Positions 16,807-25,890 are shown, counted from the first letter of the stretch. The stretch is DNA of 64,000 bases from Thermomonospora echinospora (GCF_900108175.1 NZ_FNVO01000011.1:1-64000), one strand, 5' to 3'. Translations and numbers: made by a program. Notes: generated from the sequence alone by a model not told the origin.

Positions 16807-18476
16807 AGCTGACCCGCACGGCCGACCTGTGGTGGAAGACAGCGGTCGTCTACTGCCTGGACGTGGAGACGTTTCGGGACGGCGACGGGGACGGGTGCGG
16901 TGACTTCCGGGGACTCACCCAGAAGATCGACTACCTTGACCGGCTGGGTGTCACCTGCATCTGGCTGATGCCGTTCTATCCGTCGCCCGACCGCGACGAC
17001 GGCTACGACATCACCGACTTTTACGGGGTGGACCCGAGGCTGGGCACGCTCGGCGACTTCGTGGAGTTCGTCCGCACCGCGCGGGACCGGGGCATGCGGG
17101 TGATCGCCGACCTGGTCGTCAACCACACCTCCGACCGGCATCCGTGGTTTCAGGACGCCCGGTCCGGCCGCGACTCGCGCCACCGCGACTGGTACGTGTG
17201 GGCGGACGAGCCGCCCCCCGACGGGCCCAAGGGCGTGGTCTTCCCCGACAAGGAGGACAGCCTGTGGCAGTACGACGAGCACACCGGGCAGTACTACCTG
17301 CACCGTTTCTACAAGCACCAGCCCGACCTCAACGTCGCCAACCCCGAGGTGCGCGACGAGATCGCCCGGATCATGGGCTTCTGGATGGAGCTGGGGCTGT
17401 CGGGTTTCCGGGTGGACGCGGTTCCGTTCATGCTGGAGACCGACGGCCAGGCCGACGCCTCGCGGCTGCCCGACCCGCACGACTACCTGGCCGACCTGCG
17501 AGCGTTCCTGTCGCGCCGCAACGGTGAGGCGGTGCTGCTCGGCGAGGTGAACCTGCCCTACGCCGACACGATGGCCTTCTACGGCGGCGAACAGGGCGAC
17601 GAGCTGACGATGTGCTTCGACTTCGTCGGCATGCAGAAGATGTACCTGGCGCTGGCCCGCCGGGTCGCCCGTCCGCTGGCCGAGGCCCTGCGGGAGCGGC
17701 CCGCGCCGCCCAAGGACGGCCACTGGGCCACGTTCGTCCGCAACCATGACGAGCTGACGCTGGACCGGCTGTCGGACGCCGAACGCGAAGAGGTCTTCCA
17801 GGCGTTCGGCCCCGAGGAGAACATGCAGCTCTACGGCCGTGGCCTGCGCCGGCGCCTGCCGCCGATGCTGGACGGCGACCCGAAGCGCCTGAAGATGGTC
17901 TACAGCCTGCTGTTCTCCCTGCCCGGCACTCCGGTGCTGTTCTACGGCGAGGAGATCGGCATGGGCGAGGACCTGCGGGCTGAGGGCCGTCTCGCGGTAC
18001 GTACGCCGATGCAGTGGCGGCCGGGCCCGGGGGCGGGCTTCTCCGACGCGGACCCGTCACGGTTCCCGGGCCAGGTGGTCGAGGGCCGGTACGGGCCCGA
18101 CAGGGTCAGCGCGGCGGCCCAGCGCCGCGACCCCGGTTCGCTGCTGTCGTGGATCGGCATGCTCACCCGGCGCTACCGGGAGAACCCGGAACTGGCCTGG
18201 GGCGATCTCGACATCCTCGACACCGGGACCGATCAGGTGCTGGCCCACCGGTGCTCCCGCGAGGGCGGCACCGTCGTGGCGCTGCACAACTTCTCCCAGG
18301 ACCCGGTGGAGGCCCGCCTGACGCTGGACGAGCTCGACTCCTCCTGGCTGCTGACCGACCTGCTGGTGGACGGCACCACCGAGGTCGCTTCGGACGGCAC
18401 CGCCGTGGTCCGCCTCGACGGCTACGGCTGCCGGTGGCTGCGCCCCGTTCCCCGCGACCAGGCTCTGCCGGACTGA
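16803..18476 (+). CDS. GH13 alpha-amylase family, trehalose synthase-like
   Basis: A 557-residue GH13 enzyme resembling trehalose synthase (maltose/trehalose isomerisation) without the fused maltokinase. Conserved regions are clear: IADLVVNHTSDRHPWF (region I), GLSGFRVDAVPFML (nucleophile Asp), AVLLGEVNLP (acid/base Glu) and TFVRNHDELTL (transition-state Asp). The N-terminus VVYCLDVETFRDGDGDGCGDF is TreS-like. It is cytosolic, with no signal peptide. The ATGA overlap with the upstream flavin enzyme implies a shared operon. Whether it truly makes trehalose or acts on another alpha-glucoside is open. Confidence 0.88.
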   Translation: MKLTRTADLWWKTAVVYCLDVETFRDGDGDGCGDFRGLTQKIDYLDRLGVTCIWLMPFYPSPDRDDGYDITDFYGVDPRLGTLGDFVEFVRTARDRGMRVIADLVVNHTSDRHPWFQDARSGRDSRHRDWYVWADEPPPDGPKGVVFPDKEDSLWQYDEHTGQYYLHRFYKHQPDLNVANPEVRDEIARIMGFWMELGLSGFRVDAVPFMLETDGQADASRLPDPHDYLADLRAFLSRRNGEAVLLGEVNLPYADTMAFYGGEQGDELTMCFDFVGMQKMYLALARRVARPLAEALRERPAPPKDGHWATFVRNHDELTLDRLSDAEREEVFQAFGPEENMQLYGRGLRRRLPPMLDGDPKRLKMVYSLLFSLPGTPVLFYGEEIGMGEDLRAEGRLAVRTPMQWRPGPGAGFSDADPSRFPGQVVEGRYGPDRVSAAAQRRDPGSLLSWIGMLTRRYRENPELAWGDLDILDTGTDQVLAHRCSREGGTVVALHNFSQDPVEARLTLDELDSSWLLTDLLVDGTTEVASDGTAVVRLDGYGCRWLRPVPRDQALPD

Positions 18477-18481
18477 TCGCC

Positions 18482-19150
18482 GTGTCCGTATCGAGGGCCG
18501 TGCGTTCGGGACGCCACGGGGCCGGCGCGGCGGTACGCGAGGCGACCGTGGACCTCCCCGTGCCGGACGGTGTACGTTCGACCGCCGACCTGGCACGACG
18601 CGTCGACCGGCGGCTGCTGCTCTGGGTGGTGGGGCACTCCCGCCCCGTCCTGGACCGGTGGATGCCGCGAGCCTCACGGGCCACCGACCACCTGCTGGGA
18701 TGGTGGGCGGTGGCGGCGGTGATGACCGCCGCCGGCGATCCGGCCGTACGGTCGGCCGCACGGCGTGCGGTGGCCGCGATGCTGCTGGCCGAGCCGGTGT
18801 GCAACAAGGCCGCCAAACGGGTGGTGGACAGGTCCCGGCCGCCCCGCTCGTTGCGTGGCCGGCGGCCCGGCCGGATCCCGGACACCGGAGGGTTCCCCTC
18901 GGGTCACACCGCCGCCGCGGCGGCCTTCACCACGGCGGTGATTGCGACCACACCCCGGGTAGGGGTGCCGGTGGGGCTGCTGGGCGCCGTCGTGGCCTAT
19001 TCGCGTCTCTACACCGGAGCCCACTACCCCAGCGATGTGGCCGCCGGTGCGCTGGCGGGGGCCACGACCGCGCTGGCCCTGCACTGGAGCGTCACACGAG
19101 GGTGGCCGGACCGGATACTTCGCCCGCACGTTCGGGGTGCCCACGTTTAG
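18482..19150 (+). CDS. PAP2-family phosphatase
   Basis: A 222-residue membrane-associated acid phosphatase of the PAP2 family. All three signature motifs are visible: KRVVDRSRPP, PSGHTAAAAAF, and YSRLYTGAHYPSDVAAG with the catalytic His-Asp pair. Hydrophobic segments include LLGWWAVAAVMTAAG, GVPVGLLGAVVAY and AGALAGATTALALHW. GTG 18482 lies five bases after the GH13 stop, so it may be co-transcribed. Substrates of this family are phosphatidate or prenyl pyrophosphates; which one applies is unknown. Confidence 0.85.
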   Translation: MSVSRAVRSGRHGAGAAVREATVDLPVPDGVRSTADLARRVDRRLLLWVVGHSRPVLDRWMPRASRATDHLLGWWAVAAVMTAAGDPAVRSAARRAVAAMLLAEPVCNKAAKRVVDRSRPPRSLRGRRPGRIPDTGGFPSGHTAAAAAFTTAVIATTPRVGVPVGLLGAVVAYSRLYTGAHYPSDVAAGALAGATTALALHWSVTRGWPDRILRPHVRGAHV

Positions 19151-19271
19151 GACGCCAAGGCCGGGCATGGACTTGTCCTGAGACAAGCAAACCGGACTGC
19201 CGACAGTCCAAGGCACCGCCAGGACGGACGACCGTGCAGGTCATTGCGGAGATCGAAGGGGAGAGACACCG

Positions 19272-19982
19272 ATGGCGACCAGTGAGTCGAGACCGACGGC
19301 GGCACGTTCCCAGCAGAACGGCAGCGCGGGTGCCCACCAGGCCGAAGCGAAGGACGGCGCCCAGGAACTGCGGACCGACATCGAGCGCACCCGCGCCGAA
19401 CTCGGGGAGACCGTGGAGGCGCTGGCGAGTAAGGCCGACGTGAAGACCCGCGCCAAGGACAAGGCCGGGCAGTTCAAGGAGAACATCACCGCGCAGGCCC
19501 AGCACGGGATCGAGACCGTCCGGGACAGGACCGCCCCCGCCGCGCAGAAGGCCCAGGAGAAGACCCGCGAGTTGGCGGCCAAGGCCCGGGAGACCTCCTC
19601 CTCGGAGGAGGTACGGGCGAAGGCCGCCCCCGGCGGCGCGGCCGCGGCCGCCGGCACCGGTGCGGCCGCGGTGGCCGTGTGGCTGTGGCGCCGCCGCCGG
19701 GCCCGCCGGACGACCCGCTGGCAGGCCGCGATGCAGACGGCCCAGCAGGCCGGCGTCCAGGTCCGCGACCAGCTCCGGAGCGGGGCCGCCGGCATCTCCA
19801 GCGCCTCCGGCGACCTGATGAACGCTCAGGTGCCCGCCAAGGTGGCCGCCCAGGCCCGTACCGCCATGTCCTCGCCGACCACCCGACCGCGGGTCCAGGG
19901 TGCCGCCGCGGCGGCGCTGGTGCTGCTGGCGGCCGGCCGGATCCGGCGGCGCCGCGCCCGCAAGGCCGCCATGCCGAAGTGA
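19272..19982 (+). CDS. DUF3618 domain-containing protein
   Basis: A 236-residue protein. Residues 31-60 (ELRTDIERTRAELGETVEALASKADVKTRAK) are the DUF3618 signature. A helical Ala/Lys/Glu-rich middle follows, then AAAAGTGAAAVAVWLWRRRRARR, a probable membrane segment with a basic stop, and a second hydrophobic stretch GAAAAALVLLAAGRIRRRR at the end. GGGGAGA precedes the ATG. Such proteins are small membrane-linked factors of unknown role. A strong terminator follows. Confidence 0.85.
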   Translation: MATSESRPTAARSQQNGSAGAHQAEAKDGAQELRTDIERTRAELGETVEALASKADVKTRAKDKAGQFKENITAQAQHGIETVRDRTAPAAQKAQEKTRELAAKARETSSSEEVRAKAAPGGAAAAAGTGAAAVAVWLWRRRRARRTTRWQAAMQTAQQAGVQVRDQLRSGAAGISSASGDLMNAQVPAKVAAQARTAMSSPTTRPRVQGAAAAALVLLAAGRIRRRRARKAAMPK

Positions 19983-19997
19983 CCGAAAGCCCGGCAG

Positions 19998-20040
19998 ACG
20001 GCTGACGCCACCCGTTCACCGAACGGGTGGCGTCAGCCGT
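19998..20040 (+). terminator. intrinsic terminator after DUF3618 gene
   Basis: Two perfect 20-base complementary arms (ACGGCTGACGCC... and ...GGCGTCAGCCGT) with a three-base loop, followed by TTTTA. It starts 15 bases after the DUF3618 stop. Confidence 0.9.
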
Positions 20041-20227
20041 TTTACGACACCCGCCTCAAGGAACCGCTCTCCTCTCCGCTCTCGCCTCACCGGCGCCCGG
20101 CACCGCCACCTCAAGGCGCCGCCCTGCTCTCCGCCGTCGGCTCACCGAACGGGCGGCGCATGCGGAGCGTGGAGCGGGTATCCCTCTCCCGGTGGGGCGC
20201 CGGTCACCGGTATTTCGGGGAGAGACC

Positions 20228-20659
20228 ATGAACAGCACCGCCCTTCAACTCACCGTCCGCTCGCGGTGCGGAGAACATTGCGAAGCACGGATCCGCCGGC
20301 ATGTGATCCACATCGACCAGCCCCCGGACGTGCTCGATCACGACACCGGCCCGACCCCGGTGGAGCTCTTCGTAGCGGGGGTCGCGGCCGACCTCGCCCA
20401 GCACGCCCGGCGCTACCTGAACCGACTCGGCCTGCCGGCCTGCGTGTCCGTCACCGCCCACTACCGAACGGAGCTGCAGCCCGCCCGCCTCGGCGGGATC
20501 GAGATGGAGGTCGCGGTCACCGACCTCCCCCTCGGCCTGCGCGCCTCGCTCCTCAACGTCCTGGAACGCTGCACCCTCTACGAAACACTCCGCCTCCAGC
20601 CGGACCTGTCGATCAAACTCACCTCCACCACCCCGCACATGGCCACTGAGAAGACCTAG
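20228..20659 (+). CDS. OsmC family protein
   Basis: A 143-residue OsmC-fold protein, the family of thiol peroxidases that detoxify organic hydroperoxides. The core helix reads TPVELFVAGVAADLAQHARRYL and the second part ERCTLYETLRLQPDLSIKL carries the conserved Cys. The first family Cys (in the EL.AAGLAAC position) appears to be Asp here, so classical two-Cys peroxidase chemistry is doubtful. GGGAGA precedes the ATG. It stands alone between a terminator and a lipoprotein gene. Confidence 0.8.
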   Translation: MNSTALQLTVRSRCGEHCEARIRRHVIHIDQPPDVLDHDTGPTPVELFVAGVAADLAQHARRYLNRLGLPACVSVTAHYRTELQPARLGGIEMEVAVTDLPLGLRASLLNVLERCTLYETLRLQPDLSIKLTSTTPHMATEKT

Positions 20660-20845
20660 GCGGTGGTGGCTTGACCGGGGTAGGGGGCGCTTACGCGGCG
20701 GCTGCTGTGGGCGGGTGGCGGCCGGAGTTAGGCTGCCGGTGCAGGTGTTACAGGCGGGATTTGTAGGGCATGCGGACCAGGCGGCCGGATGTCGGCGGCC
20801 GGATCGTTCGTTCTCCATGGCGGCGCTCGTTCAAGCGGAGAGACC

Positions 20846-21592
20846 ATGCCTCGCAGCGGCGGAGTGCCGGCGGCCAGGGCCGCCGGAGTCCTGGTGGGAT
20901 TCCTCGGTGCCGCCGCGTTGCTGCCGGGCTGCGGCGGTGCCGGCGGCGGTGACCCGCAGGGCGGGATCACGACTCCCGGCGTCTTTAGCCCGGCGGTGAC
21001 CCAGGCTCCCACGACGGCGCCGAATCCCCCGGTGGCGCCGGACACCTCGAAGACGGGACGAGACGACGGGGACGACGCCCGTTACACCTACTTCGGCCTG
21101 CGTCTTCGGCTGCGGCCGGAATGGCGGGTGGCCGGTGCCGACCGGCGTGGCCGCGGGTATTCGGTCGAGGTCCGGACCGGTGACTGCGTACGGACCACCA
21201 AGGGGGACGAGAAGTGCCCCGGCTTCCTGCTGGTCGGCCCGGAGGGCGTCCAGCGTGCCTACGATGACGACGACGTGACGCGCAACCCCTACACGCCGGC
21301 CCGCCCGTACCATCCCCGGACGGACGTGCAGGTCTGCCTCGATCGCAATGCCGCTCCCGCGCTGGAGGCCGGACCTGCCCGGCTGACCAGGGCTTCCATG
21401 GCGAAGGTGGCGGGCAGGGAGGCGACCTACCGGCAGTGGCGGGTTCCCTGCCGGGACGAGAGCACGGGCCGGGTGGGAGAACGGTTCTACGTCCAGCGGG
21501 AGTGGTATCTCGCCGCGGAACGGATACTGATCGTGGACCGCTGGCAGACCCCGGGGCTCGACGAGGCGCTGGCCGGAGCCGACTGGGGGTGA
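20846..21592 (+). CDS. lipoprotein, hypothetical
   Basis: A 248-residue exported lipoprotein. The signal region AARAAGVLVGFLGAAALLPGCGG has a good lipobox (LLPGC). A Thr/Pro-rich linker (ITTPGVFSPAVTQAPTTAPNPP) leads to a compact domain with four conserved-looking cysteines (GDCVRT, EKCPGF, VQVCLDR, WRVPCRDE) that could form disulfides. ATG 20846 follows GCGGAG. No enzymatic motif is recognised. It would be anchored on the outer face of the membrane. Confidence 0.75.
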   Translation: MPRSGGVPAARAAGVLVGFLGAAALLPGCGGAGGGDPQGGITTPGVFSPAVTQAPTTAPNPPVAPDTSKTGRDDGDDARYTYFGLRLRLRPEWRVAGADRRGRGYSVEVRTGDCVRTTKGDEKCPGFLLVGPEGVQRAYDDDDVTRNPYTPARPYHPRTDVQVCLDRNAAPALEAGPARLTRASMAKVAGREATYRQWRVPCRDESTGRVGERFYVQREWYLAAERILIVDRWQTPGLDEALAGADWG

Positions 21593-21733
21593 CGGAATTG
21601 GCGTTCGGAGTCGCCGCCGAGCGGAGGGCAAGGCGTAACCGGGGAGTGGCCCCGTATTCAGCTTCCGCTGCGAAGAGAACGGCTGGAAAGGCGCCCGGTC
21701 AACGGCCGGATACGCCTTGGCCAGGGTGTCCGG

Positions 21734-22015
21734 TCACGCGCTTCGGCTCGGCCGCGACCGTATGCTCTGGGCGGCCTTGCGCTGGGCGGCGGCAAGGCGT
21801 GCCCGGACCATGCTTTCCCGTACCTGGGCCGCGCCCCGGGCCGCCGTGGAGGCGTCCTTGACCCGATCCGCATAGGCGGCCAGCACCTCCCATACGGGAG
21901 GTGGAGACCATTCCTCCCGGACGGGCAGTGCCGGCGAGTTCCCGTTAGCGGTGGCGAGCGTGAGTGGCGTGCGGCAGTGGGGGCACCGCACGCCCGATTG
22001 GGCTTCTCTGCTCAT
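21734..22015 (-). CDS. small zinc-ribbon-like hypothetical protein
   Basis: A 93-residue protein beginning MSREAQSGVRCPHCRTPLTLATANG, with one CPHC knuckle, a WSPPPVWEVLAAYADRVKDAS segment and an Arg/Ala-rich helical tail. A single CxxC is seen, so metal binding would need a partner. In-frame ATGs upstream at 22027 and 22081 are possible alternatives. No family is recognised. Confidence 0.5.
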   Translation of the reverse strand: MSREAQSGVRCPHCRTPLTLATANGNSPALPVREEWSPPPVWEVLAAYADRVKDASTAARGAAQVRESMVRARLAAAQRKAAQSIRSRPSRSA

Positions 22016-22629
22016 ACCACGAATCATTCCCCGGGGGTCTGACAAAACAACCCTTTCCCATACCGGTGGTCGTCCGGCCATAGGACGTCATGTGCGGATT
22101 GCGCGACGCGGGTGAGGGCGCCGCGACGGGGCCTGCCGGGGAACGACGAGTTCCGGGGCTCCGGCCGGTCCGTACCGCGGAAGGGCAGAGGACGAACCGA
22201 AGGAGACCATGGTGGCTCAGGAGCCAGTGACCGAGGCGGGCCCCAGGTTCAGCGATGCGAAGGCGACCGCGACCCGCTGGCGGTTCCGGACCTGACGTCC
22301 TCGGCCAACGGAGGTCCGGGCGAAGACCCGGCGGTGCCGGAAGGCGCCGCCGGCGGTCCATTTGTGAACCAGTGCGTTGAAGAACCGGTCAAGCCGGTAA
22401 TCGCCTGGTGTCTTCATCTTTGCGCCGGGCCGGTCCGATGCCGACGAGGCCACGGCGAGGTGGGCCCTTCCGGGCGCACCACCGTGGCCTCGCTCCCCCG
22501 GCCCTGTTTTCGGCTCACCGATGCGGGCGTTGGGACCGTCGTGCGATCCCATCCCCCGGTCACCCGCCATCGAGCGCCCCCACTGGGTGCGAAAAAGCTA
22601 ACTCCTACTCCTGTGTAGGTTCGCCCCAA
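22016..22629. other. gene-poor stretch with one possible 28-aa ORF
   Basis: No gene is firmly supported. At 22209-22295 a 28-codon frame begins with ATG after a well-placed AGGAG (peptide MVAQEPVTEAG... ending TRWRFRT). It may be a real small peptide or the start of a decayed gene. The rest shows no coding signature. Confidence 0.35.
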
Positions 22630-22870
22630 CGACAGGGGCGTCGACGAGCGGTCGGCGCCCTGCGACGAGCGGGCCGAGACCTGCCACGAACGTCGGCCCG
22701 ACACCTGCGACGAGCGGCAGGCCAAAGCCGTGCCGCGAGTGTCGGACCGAGACTTGCTGCGAGTGCCGGGCCGCGGCCTGTCGCGAGCGCCAGGCCGGAG
22801 TCGTGTCGCGAGCGGTGGCCGAGGTCTGCTGTGACGAGCGGCGGGCCGGAGCCGTGCCCGAGCGCCGGTC
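22630..22870. repeat. degenerate tandem repeats of about 24 bases
   Basis: About nine imperfect units built around CCTGCGACGAGCGG-GCCGAGA. One frame gives recurrent CDER/CHER blocks, another gives SVGPRL/SAGPRP/SARPES. Units vary in length between about 21 and 28 bases. No gene around them is convincing. Confidence 0.5.
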
Positions 22871-22899
22871 CTGAGGAGTGACCCGGGCAAGTGCGGGTG

Positions 22900-24042
22900 T
22901 CAGGTGGCGGCCAGGCGCCACAGGGAGGTCGTCTCCGCAGCGCGTGCCGCGTGCAGGGGGTCGGTGCTGTCGGAGACCTTCGGGTGACGGGGCCTGATGT
23001 CCAGCCGGTCCACCGGGGTCAGTCCTGCGGTGGTGAACGCGGCCATGAGTTCGGCGCGGGACCGTAGCCCGAGGTGTTCGGCGATATCCGACAGCACCAA
23101 CCAGCCCTCGCCGCCCGGCTCCAGGTGATCGGCCAGCCCCTCGACGAAGCCGCGCAGCATACGACCGTCATGGTCGTAGACGGCGCGCTCGATGGACGTG
23201 GTGGCGCGGGCGGGAATCCAGGGCGGATTGCACACCACCAGCCGCGCCCGGCCCGGTGGGAACAAATCCGCCCGGACGAGTTCCACCCGGTCGGCCAGTC
23301 CCAGCCGGTCGAGGTTCTCCCGGGCGCAGCCCAGCGCACGCGGGTCTGCGTCGGTGGCCACGACGCGTGCGACGCCCCGGCGGGCCAGGACGGCGGCCAG
23401 CACGCCCGTACCGGTGCCGATGTCGAACGCCGGGGCCGGCGCAGAGGGCAACGGCGCCCGCGCGACCAGATCCACGTACTCGCCCCGGACGGGGGAGAAC
23501 ACGCCATAGTGCGGGTGGATGCGGTCGCCGAGCGCGGGCACCTCGACGCCTTTCCTGCGCCACTCGTGGGCGCCCACCAGGCCGAGCAGCTCCCGCAGGG
23601 ACACCAGCGACGGCTCGTCCGCCGGTCCGTACGCCTCCAGGCACGCCTGCCGCACGTCGGGGGAGCGCCGCAGCGGGACGCCATAGCCGGAGTCGAGCGG
23701 CACCAGGAGCATGCCGAGCGTGCGGGCGCGCTGCGCCTGCGCCATCCGGTGCAGGTGGAACGCCTGGGCCGGGGAGGGGACTTCGGACGCGCCCGGCCGG
23801 CGTCGGCGCCTGGGCCGGTCGAGACGCCGGGACATCGCCTGCAGGAGCTGGCGTGCGTTGTGGAAGTCGCCGCGCCACAGGATCGCCGTGCCCTCACAGG
23901 CCAGCCGGTACGCGACATCGGCCTTCATCCGGTCGTCGGCGATCGTCACGCGCTTGGGCGGCGGCGCCCCGTTCTCCGAGCGCCAGCGAGCGGAGCGGGC
24001 CTGGCCCGCTTCGGTCCAATGAACGAGCTCTTCGGTGCGCAC
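22900..24042 (-). CDS. class I methyltransferase with PrmC-like NPPW motif
   Basis: A 380-residue protein. The C-terminal half is a Rossmann methyltransferase: FDIGTGTGVLAAVLARRGV (motif I), ATDADPRALG, and VVCNPPWIPA, the NPPY/W motif of N-methyltransferases such as PrmC/HemK. The N-terminal half (residues 1-180) is a helical, Arg-rich extension containing WRGDFHNARQLLQAMSRRL. It starts with GTG at 24042 after GGGGAG. It probably methylates a Gln/Asn side chain or nucleobase amine; the target is unknown. It ends the region left of the DnaA-box cluster. Confidence 0.8.
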   Translation of the reverse strand: MRTEELVHWTEAGQARSARWRSENGAPPPKRVTIADDRMKADVAYRLACEGTAILWRGDFHNARQLLQAMSRRLDRPRRRRRPGASEVPSPAQAFHLHRMAQAQRARTLGMLLVPLDSGYGVPLRRSPDVRQACLEAYGPADEPSLVSLRELLGLVGAHEWRRKGVEVPALGDRIHPHYGVFSPVRGEYVDLVARAPLPSAPAPAFDIGTGTGVLAAVLARRGVARVVATDADPRALGCARENLDRLGLADRVELVRADLFPPGRARLVVCNPPWIPARATTSIERAVYDHDGRMLRGFVEGLADHLEPGGEGWLVLSDIAEHLGLRSRAELMAAFTTAGLTPVDRLDIRPRHPKVSDSTDPLHAARAAETTSLWRLAAT

Positions 24043-24243
24043 AGGGGCTCCCCGGCAGGTTGCGACCGAACCTACCCGGATTCTCTCCGCCGACCGAGAC
24101 CTTCGTACGGCGGGTCCTGCCCTGTACGGGCCGCGTCGGCGGTTGAATCAGAGGGTGGAAAACCGGGGCCTTTCTGGGGATCTCCCTGGGGACATCCGGT
24201 GTACGACCACGACTCTCCGCTGGTCGAGCCCTGTGCAGATCGG

Positions 24244-24473
24244 TTATCCACAACCTGTGGACATCGCTGTCGCCTCCGAGTATCCACAGCGCCTTCCCCA
24301 GGGCGACGCCGGGGCGTGGACAACCACTGCGAATCTGGGGACTGCCCTGGGGAAACGCAGTGGACACCCGGGGGGTTCCGCAGCTCACCTACTGTGGGCG
24401 AACGTTGTCCACTGCCTGTGGATAACTCGCACCCCGGTCCGGGTCGCTCCCCGCAGGAAGCACCTGTGGATAT
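24244..24473. promoter_or_regulatory. cluster of about eight DnaA boxes
   Basis: Nine-base boxes seen: TTATCCACA at 24244-24252 (+) and 24417-24425 (-), both perfect; ATGTCCACA 24256-24264 (-); GTATCCACA 24280-24288 (+); TTGTCCACG 24315-24323 (-); GTGTCCACT 24359-24367 (-, weak); TTGTCCACT 24405-24413 (+); ATATCCACA 24465-24473 (-). The cluster fills most of the 477-base gap between divergent genes. Neither dnaA nor dnaN is adjacent and no AT-rich unwinding region is evident, so a titration or regulatory cluster is more likely than oriC. Confidence 0.8.
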
Positions 24474-24519
24474 CCCTGTGCATTGACGCCCGCCCGCGCA
24501 GCGCGTTACCTGTCCTCCG

Positions 24520-25722
24520 ATGCCCGATATCCCCTCCCCCCTCCCCAGACGCCCCGAACGCCCCGACGCCCGCCCGGCACAGCCACCTCCGGACGGCCTG
24601 CAAGCCGCCCACCGGCAGGACGGCCACGAGCAGGACGATCATCGGCGGGGTGGTCGTCAGCAGGACGGTGACCGCCAGGGTGATCGGCAGGACGGCTCTG
24701 GGCGGGGTGATGGGCGGTGGAGCGATCGCCGAAAGGACGGTCGGGGCCGGGTCGGGGAGATCGACGTGGTGCGGGGGCTGGCGTTGTGCGGCATCCTGTC
24801 GGCCAACATCGTCGCCATCACCGGAATCCAGGTGTGGGGGACGGCCGGAGCCGATCCGGGGCTCGTCGGTCATCTCTACGAGACCCTTGTGCACCAGCGG
24901 TTCTTTCCGGTGTTCTCGTTCCTGTTCGGCCTCAGCGCCGTGCTGTTCTTGGGCGCCGCGCGGGGAGGGATGGAGCCGCCGCGCACCGTGCTGTTGGCCA
25001 GGTTCGGGTTCCTGCTTCCGTTCGGGCTGGCCCACCAGGTCCTGCAGCCGGGCGAGGTGCTCGTGTCCTATGCCGTCATCGGGATCGTGTTCGGGCTGCC
25101 CGCCTCGTTCCTCCCCCGGCGGGCCGTCCTGGCCGGCGGGACGGCCGCCACGCTCGCCTCTCTGCTCATCGCGGAGGGCGGCGTCACCCTCATCCCCGGC
25201 CTGTTCCTGCTGGGGATGGCCGCGGGCGCCTATGACGTGCCCGGCCTCATCGCACGCAGGAGCGGCCGGATAGCGGCGGCCTTCTATCCGACGGCGCTCC
25301 TGGCGGCCGGGCTGAACGTCTGGCAGGTGACGATGGGCGCGGCGGCCTTCGACTCACCGCTGCCCGCGGCCGCCGGAGCCGTCACCGGGGCCGCCTATGC
25401 CATCGGGCTGCTGATGCTGTTGAGACGCGAACGCCTGCACGCGGCCCTCTCGTTCGTCCTGCAACCGCTGGGCAGGCTGGCCCTGACCAACTACATCACC
25501 GCCACACCCCTGGTGATCGCGGCCGACCACCTGCTCGACCTGGGCGGCCACCCCCGCGTCGCCGCCGTGGTCGGCACCGCCCTGGCGATCCTCGCCCTCC
25601 AGGTGCTGTTCAGCCGGGCATGGCTGCGCCACCACCGCTACGGCCCACTGGAATGGGCATGGCGCTGCCTCACCTGGTGGCGCCTCGTACCCAACCGCCC
25701 CCGGCCGGCAGCCGAACGCTGA
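24520..25722 (+). CDS. DUF418 domain-containing membrane protein
   Basis: A 400-residue polytopic membrane protein. The first 75 residues are hydrophilic and repetitive (QDGHEQDDHRRGGRQQDGDR...), then EIDVVRGLALCGILSANIV begins the transmembrane part, as in DUF418/YeiB proteins. FFPVFSFLFGLSAVLFLG, then the C-terminal LGRLALTNYITATPLVI and YGPLEWAWRCLTWWR are the DUF418 hallmarks. About eight to ten membrane helices are expected. Function of the family is unknown. The ATG at 24520 lacks a clear ribosome site; a later start would trim the odd N-terminus. Confidence 0.82.
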   Translation: MPDIPSPLPRRPERPDARPAQPPPDGLQAAHRQDGHEQDDHRRGGRQQDGDRQGDRQDGSGRGDGRWSDRRKDGRGRVGEIDVVRGLALCGILSANIVAITGIQVWGTAGADPGLVGHLYETLVHQRFFPVFSFLFGLSAVLFLGAARGGMEPPRTVLLARFGFLLPFGLAHQVLQPGEVLVSYAVIGIVFGLPASFLPRRAVLAGGTAATLASLLIAEGGVTLIPGLFLLGMAAGAYDVPGLIARRSGRIAAAFYPTALLAAGLNVWQVTMGAAAFDSPLPAAAGAVTGAAYAIGLLMLLRRERLHAALSFVLQPLGRLALTNYITATPLVIAADHLLDLGGHPRVAAVVGTALAILALQVLFSRAWLRHHRYGPLEWAWRCLTWWRLVPNRPRPAAER

Positions 25723-25873
25723 TCTTTCGGTGGGCGTCTGCCCGGCCGTCTCCCCCGGCGCGTTCCGGCGGCGGAGGTGACTCGGCGGACTCCTCCATGT
25801 GAACGATGCCCGGCCGCACCGGATCAGGGCGGCGGCCGGGCGCTGATTCATCGGACTCCTAAAGCTGTGGAGA

Positions 25874-25890
25874 CCCCTGCCTTCAGAGGG
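25874..25890. other. short hairpin downstream of HelR gene, resembling the tnpB-element end
   Basis: CCCCTGCCTTCAGAGGG forms a small stem (CCCT/AGGG). The CTGCCTTCAG core resembles the reverse complement of the tnpB element hairpins (CCTGAAGGCAGG). It could be a weak terminator for the HelR gene or an IS-end relic; too short to decide. Confidence 0.3.

Noticed and set aside
22630-22870. CRISPR or protein repeat domain
   Set aside because: Units vary in length and sequence, with no unique spacers, and no frame through them looks like a real protein.
24244-24473. Chromosomal oriC
   Set aside because: DnaA boxes are dense, but neither dnaA nor dnaN flanks it and no AT-rich unwinding element is seen; kept as a DnaA-box cluster.
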